From contig CP136062.1 in the NCBI GenBank assembly GCA_032622095.1, positions 5,146,001 through 5,210,000 on the forward strand: a DNA stretch of 64,000 bases. Reading direction: 5' to 3'. The notes under the pieces were generated by a model. That model was not told where the DNA came from, did not search any database, and saw only the letters and a list, made by a program, of their open reading frames with translations. This stretch comes from Siphonodentalium dalli (Eukaryota; Mollusca; Scaphopoda; Gadilida; Siphonodentaliidae). The position numbers and the translations under genes are program-made. Position 1 is the first letter of the stretch; each line of letters begins with the position of its first letter. Shown piece after piece: positions 55,801-64,000 of the stretch.

Positions 55801-58800
55801 GGCAGATCGCAAAACTGAAAACAATTTTTAAATCCGTTGGAAACTAACGGAGTTACGGGCCCTCAAACTTCGCATTTTGTGCCAGGGTTGATGTTTTCCC
55901 AATCCCGTCACCCAATTTCGAGGTAGGGGGTGGGGTCACGTCCAAACACTTGAGATCAACATACACATGTTAGGACAACATATACTCACCATACTTATAT
56001 TTTCCGTCCCGAAACTGCGATTCTTTCCACTCATGATTTTCCCTATTATTATACTTCCATGGTGTAACCAAGGAAGTATATTGTTTTTCTACTGCGGCCG
56101 TTTTCTGTTTAATTGGAAATACTCAGAAACTAATAGGAGGAGGACCGCGAAATCTCTAGCGAATGTAGGCATCTAAGGTCTACTAAAAATAATGCTATCC
56201 GGATGTTGGTCCAATATATTTTGACAGAGTTATGGCCCTTTTTCGATTATTTTTCATTATTATTATTATTATACTGGACACTTTTGCAACCCTTATTACT
56301 CGAAAAGTACCAGGAGTAGCACACTAAAACTTGGTACGTATCTTGGGATCAAAGAGTTGTATGCCATCGTCGCATAACGAATATTGTCCGCGTTTTCCCC
56401 GAGGAGTTATCTCCCTTTATCTAAAAATATGTCATTTTATTATCTCGGAAATTATAAGGAGCAGAGCATCGAAAATTGGACTGTATGCACACCTCGATAT
56501 GCCCTACTGCCCACGGGCATCAGAACTTGTGTCCGCGCTTTCCCTGAGGAGTTACCGCCCATAGTTGGCAAACCTCTATTTGATTGTACTCTGTTGTCCT
56601 CTTGTATCATTCCAGATAACTGCATGTGGTTTTCATAGTCGTGTTGACCGTTGTCAGTTTAGTCAGAGAAGAAAAATTTGACAGGGTTGGACATATATTT
56701 TGACACTGGGGTGGGGGGCAAAATTTTTGCAAAATAAAATTTTGTTTGACATTCATCTATTTAAGTTTATGTATTTCTCGAACGATAACAAACCCATACC
56801 GGAAAGGATTTTTGAAATCCGAGAAGAAATGCAAGAGTTACGGGCCCTCAAAGTTTGCAATTTGGGCCGATGTGCTTGTGACCACATCTCCTCCGAAGGT
56901 ATCGAACATAGGATATCATCTGATACGGCAACGTGTGCGGACGGAAGAGAGCACGCGATGGGCCAAATTTTGCCAGTGTCTGTTCATTATTGTGGGTCTG
57001 GGGAGGGGTGGTCCGTGGTACCAATTTTTAATTCTTTTTCGAATCAGATGAAACTTGGAATATAACATCTGCAACCTCAGCCGATCTAGAAACTGAAAGA
57101 ATTTCTAAAATCCATCGAAAACTGAAAGAATTTCGGGCCCTCAAACTTTGCAATTTTGGGCCCATGGATGTGCTTGATAACACATCTTTTCCGAAGATAT
57201 CGAACCTAGGATGTAATCTGCTACTATAATCCGTACGGACTGAAGAGGGCACGCGGTGGGTGTAATTTTTCCAGTGTCGGTTCAGTATTGTGGGTCAGGG
57301 GAGGGGTAGTCCGTGGTACCATTTTTGTATTCTTCTCCGAATCAGATGAAACTTGGAATGTAACATCTACCATATACGTTGATCACGAAGCTGAAAACAG
57401 ATCGTAAATCCGTCTAAAAATGGCGGAGATTTTGGCAATCCAATTTTGAATTTGGGCCCATTTGCTTTCCAATAACCAAAGTGTTATTCGGGTCCGAATC
57501 AGATGAAATTTATGTTGTGCAATCTAGGTCAGCGGCAGATCGCAAAACTGAAAACAATTTTTAAATCCGTTGGAAACTAACGGAGTTACGGGCCCTCAAA
57601 CTTCGCATTTTGTGCCAGGGTTGATGTTTTCCCAATCCCGTCACCCAATTTCGAGGTAGGGGGTGGGGTCACGTCCAAACACTTGAGATCAACATACACA
57701 TGTTAGGACAACATATACTCACCATACTTATATTTTCCGTCCCGAAACTGCGATTCTTTCCACTCATGATTTTCCCTATTATTATACTTCCATGGTGTAA
57801 CCAAGGAAGTATATTGTTTTTCTACTGCGGCCGTTTTCTGTTTAATTGGAAATACTCAGAAACTAATAGGAGGAGGACCGCGAAATCTCTAGCGAATGTA
57901 GGCATCTAAGGTCTACTAAAAATAATGCTATCCGGATGTTGGTCCAATATATTTTGACAGAGTTATGGCCCTTTTTCGATTATTTTTCATTATTATTATT
58001 ATTATACTGGACACTTTTGCAACCCTTATTACTCGAAAAGTACCAGGAGTAGCACACTAAAACTTGGTACGTATCTTGGGATCAAAGAGTTGTATGCCAT
58101 CGTCGCATAACGAATATTGTCCGCGTTTTCCCCGAGGAGTTATCTCCCTTTATCTAAAAATATGTCATTTTATTATCTCGGAAATTATAAGGAGCAGAGC
58201 ATCGAAAATTGGACTGTATGCACACCTCGATATGCCCTACTGCCCACGGGCATCAGAACTTGTGTCCGCGCTTTCCCTGAGGAGTTACCGCCCATAGTTG
58301 GCAAACCTCTATTTGATTGTACTCTGTTGTCCTCTTGTATCATTCCAGATAACTGCATGTGGTTTTCATAGTCGTGTTGACCGTTGTCAGTTTAGTCAGA
58401 GAAGAAAAATTTGACAGGGTTGGACATATATTTTGACACTGGGGTGGGGGGCAAAATTTTTGCAAAATAAAATTTTGTTTGACATTCATCTATTTAAGTT
58501 TATGTATTTCTCGAACGATAACAAACCCATACCGGAAAGGATTTTTGAAATCCGAGAAGAAATGCAAGAGTTACGGGCCCTCAAAGTTTGCAATTTGGGC
58601 CGATGTGCTTGTGACCACATCTCCTCCGAAGGTATCGAACATAGGATATCATCTGATACGGCAACGTGTGCGGACGGAAGAGAGCACGCGATGGGCCAAA
58701 TTTTGCCAGTGTCTGTTCATTATTGTGGGTCTGGGGAGGGGTGGTCCGTGGTACCAATTTTTAATTCTTTTTCGAATCAGATGAAACTTGGAATATAACA

Positions 58801-61800
58801 TCTGCAACCTCAGCCGATCTAGAAACTGAAAGAATTTCTAAAATCCATCGAAAACTGAAAGAATTTCGGGCCCTCAAACTTTGCAATTTTGGGCCCATGG
58901 ATGTGCTTGATAACACATCTTTTCCGAAGATATCGAACCTAGGATGTAATCTGCTACTATAATCCGTACGGACTGAAGAGGGCACGCGGTGGGTGTAATT
59001 TTTCCAGTGTCGGTTCAGTATTGTGGGTCAGGGGAGGGGTAGTCCGTGGTACCATTTTTGTATTCTTCTCCGAATCAGATGAAACTTGGAATGTAACATC
59101 TACCATATACGTTGATCACGAAGCTGAAAACAGATCGTAAATCCGTCTAAAAATGGCGGAGATTTTGGCAATCCAATTTTGAATTTGGGCCCATTTGCTT
59201 TCCAATAACCAAAGTGTTATTCGGGTCCGAATCAGATGAAATTTATGTTGTGCAATCTAGGTCAGCGGCAGATCGCAAAACTGAAAACAATTTTTAAATC
59301 CGTTGGAAACTAACGGAGTTACGGGCCCTCAAACTTCGCATTTTGTGCCAGGGTTGATGTTTTCCCAATCCCGTCACCCAATTTCGAGGTAGGGGGTGGG
59401 GTCACGTCCAAACACTTGAGATCAACATACACATGTTAGGACAACATATACTCACCATACTTATATTTTCCGTCCCGAAACTGCGATTCTTTCCACTCAT
59501 GATTTTCCCTATTATTATACTTCCATGGTGTAACCAAGGAAGTATATTGTTTTTCTACTGCGGCCGTTTTCTGTTTAATTGGAAATACTCAGAAACTAAT
59601 AGGAGGAGGACCGCGAAATCTCTAGCGAATGTAGGCATCTAAGGTCTACTAAAAATAATGCTATCCGGATGTTGGTCCAATATATTTTGACAGAGTTATG
59701 GCCCTTTTTCGATTATTTTTCATTATTATTATTATTATACTGGACACTTTTGCAACCCTTATTACTCGAAAAGTACCAGGAGTAGCACACTAAAACTTGG
59801 TACGTATCTTGGGATCAAAGAGTTGTATGCCATCGTCGCATAACGAATATTGTCCGCGTTTTCCCCGAGGAGTTATCTCCCTTTATCTAAAAATATGTCA
59901 TTTTATTATCTCGGAAATTATAAGGAGCAGAGCATCGAAAATTGGACTGTATGCACACCTCGATATGCCCTACTGCCCACGGGCATCAGAACTTGTGTCC
60001 GCGCTTTCCCTGAGGAGTTACCGCCCATAGTTGGCAAACCTCTATTTGATTGTACTCTGTTGTCCTCTTGTATCATTCCAGATAACTGCATGTGGTTTTC
60101 ATAGTCGTGTTGACCGTTGTCAGTTTAGTCAGAGAAGAAAAATTTGACAGGGTTGGACATATATTTTGACACTGGGGTGGGGGGCAAAATTTTTGCAAAA
60201 TAAAATTTTGTTTGACATTCATCTATTTAAGTTTATGTATTTCTCGAACGATAACAAACCCATACCGGAAAGGATTTTTGAAATCCGAGAAGAAATGCAA
60301 GAGTTACGGGCCCTCAAAGTTTGCAATTTGGGCCGATGTGCTTGTGACCACATCTCCTCCGAAGGTATCGAACATAGGATATCATCTGATACGGCAACGT
60401 GTGCGGACGGAAGAGAGCACGCGATGGGCCAAATTTTGCCAGTGTCTGTTCATTATTGTGGGTCTGGGGAGGGGTGGTCCGTGGTACCAATTTTTAATTC
60501 TTTTTCGAATCAGATGAAACTTGGAATATAACATCTGCAACCTCAGCCGATCTAGAAACTGAAAGAATTTCTAAAATCCATCGAAAACTGAAAGAATTTC
60601 GGGCCCTCAAACTTTGCAATTTTGGGCCCATGGATGTGCTTGATAACACATCTTTTCCGAAGATATCGAACCTAGGATGTAATCTGCTACTATAATCCGT
60701 ACGGACTGAAGAGGGCACGCGGTGGGTGTAATTTTTCCAGTGTCGGTTCAGTATTGTGGGTCAGGGGAGGGGTAGTCCGTGGTACCATTTTTGTATTCTT
60801 CTCCGAATCAGATGAAACTTGGAATGTAACATCTACCATATACGTTGATCACGAAGCTGAAAACAGATCGTAAATCCGTCTAAAAATGGCGGAGATTTTG
60901 GCAATCCAATTTTGAATTTGGGCCCATTTGCTTTCCAATAACCAAAGTGTTATTCGGGTCCGAATCAGATGAAATTTATGTTGTGCAATCTAGGTCAGCG
61001 GCAGATCGCAAAACTGAAAACAATTTTTAAATCCGTTGGAAACTAACGGAGTTACGGGCCCTCAAACTTCGCATTTTGTGCCAGGGTTGATGTTTTCCCA
61101 ATCCCGTCACCCAATTTCGAGGTAGGGGGTGGGGTCACGTCCAAACACTTGAGATCAACATACACATGTTAGGACAACATATACTCACCATACTTATATT
61201 TTCCGTCCCGAAACTGCGATTCTTTCCACTCATGATTTTCCCTATTATTATACTTCCATGGTGTAACCAAGGAAGTATATTGTTTTTCTACTGCGGCCGT
61301 TTTCTGTTTAATTGGAAATACTCAGAAACTAATAGGAGGAGGACCGCGAAATCTCTAGCGAATGTAGGCATCTAAGGTCTACTAAAAATAATGCTATCCG
61401 GATGTTGGTCCAATATATTTTGACAGAGTTATGGCCCTTTTTCGATTATTTTTCATTATTATTATTATTATACTGGACACTTTTGCAACCCTTATTACTC
61501 GAAAAGTACCAGGAGTAGCACACTAAAACTTGGTACGTATCTTGGGATCAAAGAGTTGTATGCCATCGTCGCATAACGAATATTGTCCGCGTTTTCCCCG
61601 AGGAGTTATCTCCCTTTATCTAAAAATATGTCATTTTATTATCTCGGAAATTATAAGGAGCAGAGCATCGAAAATTGGACTGTATGCACACCTCGATATG
61701 CCCTACTGCCCACGGGCATCAGAACTTGTGTCCGCGCTTTCCCTGAGGAGTTACCGCCCATAGTTGGCAAACCTCTATTTGATTGTACTCTGTTGTCCTC

Positions 61801-63204
61801 TTGTATCATTCCAGATAACTGCATGTGGTTTTCATAGTCGTGTTGACCGTTGTCAGTTTAGTCAGAGAAGAAAAATTTGACAGGGTTGGACATATATTTT
61901 GACACTGGGGTGGGGGGCAAAATTTTTGCAAAATAAAATTTTGTTTGACATTCATCTATTTAAGTTTATGTATTTCTCGAACGATAACAAACCCATACCG
62001 GAAAGGATTTTTGAAATCCGAGAAGAAATGCAAGAGTTACGGGCCCTCAAAGTTTGCAATTTGGGCCGATGTGCTTGTGACCACATCTCCTCCGAAGGTA
62101 TCGAACATAGGATATCATCTGATACGGCAACGTGTGCGGACGGAAGAGAGCACGCGATGGGCCAAATTTTGCCAGTGTCTGTTCATTATTGTGGGTCTGG
62201 GGAGGGGTGGTCCGTGGTACCAATTTTTAATTCTTTTTCGAATCAGATGAAACTTGGAATATAACATCTGCAACCTCAGCCGATCTAGAAACTGAAAGAA
62301 TTTCTAAAATCCATCGAAAACTGAAAGAATTTCGGGCCCTCAAACTTTGCAATTTTGGGCCCATGGATGTGCTTGATAACACATCTTTTCCGAAGATATC
62401 GAACCTAGGATGTAATCTGCTACTATAATCCGTACGGACTGAAGAGGGCACGCGGTGGGTGTAATTTTTCCAGTGTCGGTTCAGTATTGTGGGTCAGGGG
62501 AGGGGTAGTCCGTGGTACCATTTTTGTATTCTTCTCCGAATCAGATGAAACTTGGAATGTAACATCTACCATATACGTTGATCACGAAGCTGAAAACAGA
62601 TCGTAAATCCGTCTAAAAATGGCGGAGATTTTGGCAATCCAATTTTGAATTTGGGCCCATTTGCTTTCCAATAACCAAAGTGTTATTCGGGTCCGAATCA
62701 GATGAAATTTATGTTGTGCAATCTAGGTCAGCGGCAGATCGCAAAACTGAAAACAATTTTTAAATCCGTTGGAAACTAACGGAGTTACGGGCCCTCAAAC
62801 TTCGCATTTTGTGCCAGGGTTGATGTTTTCCCAATCCCGTCACCCAATTTCGAGGTAGGGGGTGGGGTCACGTCCAAACACTTGAGATCAACATACACAT
62901 GTTAGGACAACATATACTCACCATACTTATATTTTCCGTCCCGAAACTGCGATTCTTTCCACTCATGATTTTCCCTATTATTATACTTCCATGGTGTAAC
63001 CAAGGAAGTATATTGTTTTTCTACTGCGGCCGTTTTCTGTTTAATTGGAAATACTCAGAAACTAATAGGAGGAGGACCGCGAAATCTCTAGCGAATGTAG
63101 GCATCTAAGGTCTACTAAAAATAATGCTATCCGGATGTTGGTCCAATATATTTTGACAGAGTTATGGCCCTTTTTCGATTATTTTTCATTATTATTATTA
63201 TTAT
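52807..63204. repeat. Six tandem type B monomers B5-B10 (1733 bp each)
   Basis: Monomers start at 52807, 54540, 56273, 58006, 59739 and 61472 with constant length and no difference noticed between them. They have two 294-bp subrepeats. The deletion joint lies after GTCCGTGG and before AATTCTTTTTCG, so it differs from that of B3. Private marks are ATAAAATTTTGTTTG and AACTAATAGG. The run is the youngest expansion in the window. Confidence 0.96.
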
Positions 63205-64000
63205 ACTGGACACTTTTGCAACCCTTATTACTCGAAAAGTACCAGGAGTAGCACACTAAAACTTGGTACGTATCTTGGGATCAAAGAGTTGTATGCCATC
63301 GTCGCATAACGAATATTGTCCGCGTTTTCCCCGAGGAGTTATCTCCCTTTATCTAAAAATATGTCATTTTATTATCTCGGAAATTATAAGGAGCAGAGCA
63401 TCGAAAATTGGACTGTATGCACACCTCGATATGCCCTACTGCCCACGGGCATCAGAACTTGTGTCCGCGCTTTCCCTGAGGAGTTACCGCCCATAGTTGG
63501 CAAACCTCTATTTGATTGTACTCTGTTGTCCTCTTGTATCATTCCAGATAACTGCATGTGGTTTTCATAGTCGTGTTGACCGTTGTCAGTTTAGTCAGAG
63601 AAGAAAAATTTGACAGGGTTGGACATATATTTTGACACTGGGGTGGGGGGCAAAATTTTTGCAAAATAAAATTTTGTTTGACATTCATCTATTTAAGTTT
63701 ATGTATTTCTCGAACGATAACAAACCCATACCGGAAAGGATTTTTGAAATCCGAGAAGAAATGCAAGAGTTACGGGCCCTCAAAGTTTGCAATTTGGGCC
63801 GATGTGCTTGTGACCACATCTCCTCCGAAGGTATCGAACATAGGATATCATCTGATACGGCAACGTGTGCGGACGGAAGAGAGCACGCGATGGGCCAAAT
63901 TTTGCCAGTGTCTGTTCATTATTGTGGGTCTGGGGAGGGGTGGTCCGTGGTACCAATTTTTAATTCTTTTTCGAATCAGATGAAACTTGGAATATAACAT
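63205..64000. repeat. Type B monomer B11 (cut by the window end)
   Basis: The seventh copy of the B5 type continues to the last base, so the array extends beyond the window. Confidence 0.96.

Noticed and set aside
17000-63000. Hammerhead ribozyme or retrozyme origin for the 1.73-kb monomers
   Set aside because: I looked for a CTGATGA core with a paired GAAA and NTH site and did not see one. The CAGATGAAAC strings lack the core.
17985-63997. Dozens of 60-140-codon open frames repeated through the satellite (for example the 63-, 66-, 93-, 101- and 121-codon frames)
   Set aside because: They recur only because the DNA recurs, overlap in several frames on both strands, and differ between A and B types without any codon-phase pattern. 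No domain is visible.

Overview
The window is metazoan nuclear DNA and almost entirely repetitive. No intact host gene can be followed through it. The evidence for an animal genome is an L1/Tx1-type LINE with ORF1 and ORF2, a tRNA-derived SINE with A and B boxes and an (AATC)n tail, spliceosomal-type exon candidates, and megabase-style satellite arrays. The repeat flavour (AATC-tailed SINE, runs like GAGTTATGGCCC, long-monomer satellites) fits a marine invertebrate, perhaps a mollusc. That placement is an inference and is not proven here.

Layout. Positions 1-3029 hold two isolated exon candidates (220-347 plus strand; 2295-2477 minus strand), a 130-bp GTCACG/TTGACC repeat and a duplicated 16-bp minisatellite. 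Positions 3030-14444 are an ordered set of six related units of about 0.9 kb in mixed orientation (U1, Udiv, U2, U3, U4, U5). Long hairpin palindromes (H1-H5) flank or separate nearly all of them. Each unit carries an ATGCAAAT octamer and a TATA box 49-51 bp apart, pointed at the next palindrome or junction, and five units also carry clusters of a TGTCNCCCG-type motif beside them. Unit U3 is split by a nearly full-length LINE (6901-12393) flanked by a 14-bp target-site duplication. Its ORF1 is intact; its ORF2 is broken by one in-frame stop and one single-base frameshift. Positions 14452-16637 hold a small nested hairpin, a three-copy 176-bp tandem repeat and a degenerate 0.4-kb duplication, ending at a 100-base assembly gap (16638-16737).

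Positions 16738-64000 are one long satellite domain of head-to-tail monomers. Type A monomers are 1732-1747 bp. Type B monomers are 1733-2029 bp. Three longer composite monomers (L1, L2, L3; 3.3-3.9 kb) are interspersed among A units. Monomers contain internal 294-bp subrepeats and a 0.22-kb tail module that starts with a 27-bp hairpin and ends in an (ATT)n tract. L1 carries a SINE insertion absent from the same site in L2 and L3. L units also carry tandem tRNA-like sequences and a pair of small divergent open frames.

The most interesting system is the palindrome-punctuated octamer/TATA unit family at 3.0-14.4 kb. It does not match a transposon or virus family I can name from sequence alone. 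Next in interest are the rules of the satellite: every extra tail module sits at a seam between two monomer subfamilies, and exactly one 294-bp subrepeat has been lost at least twice by different crossovers.
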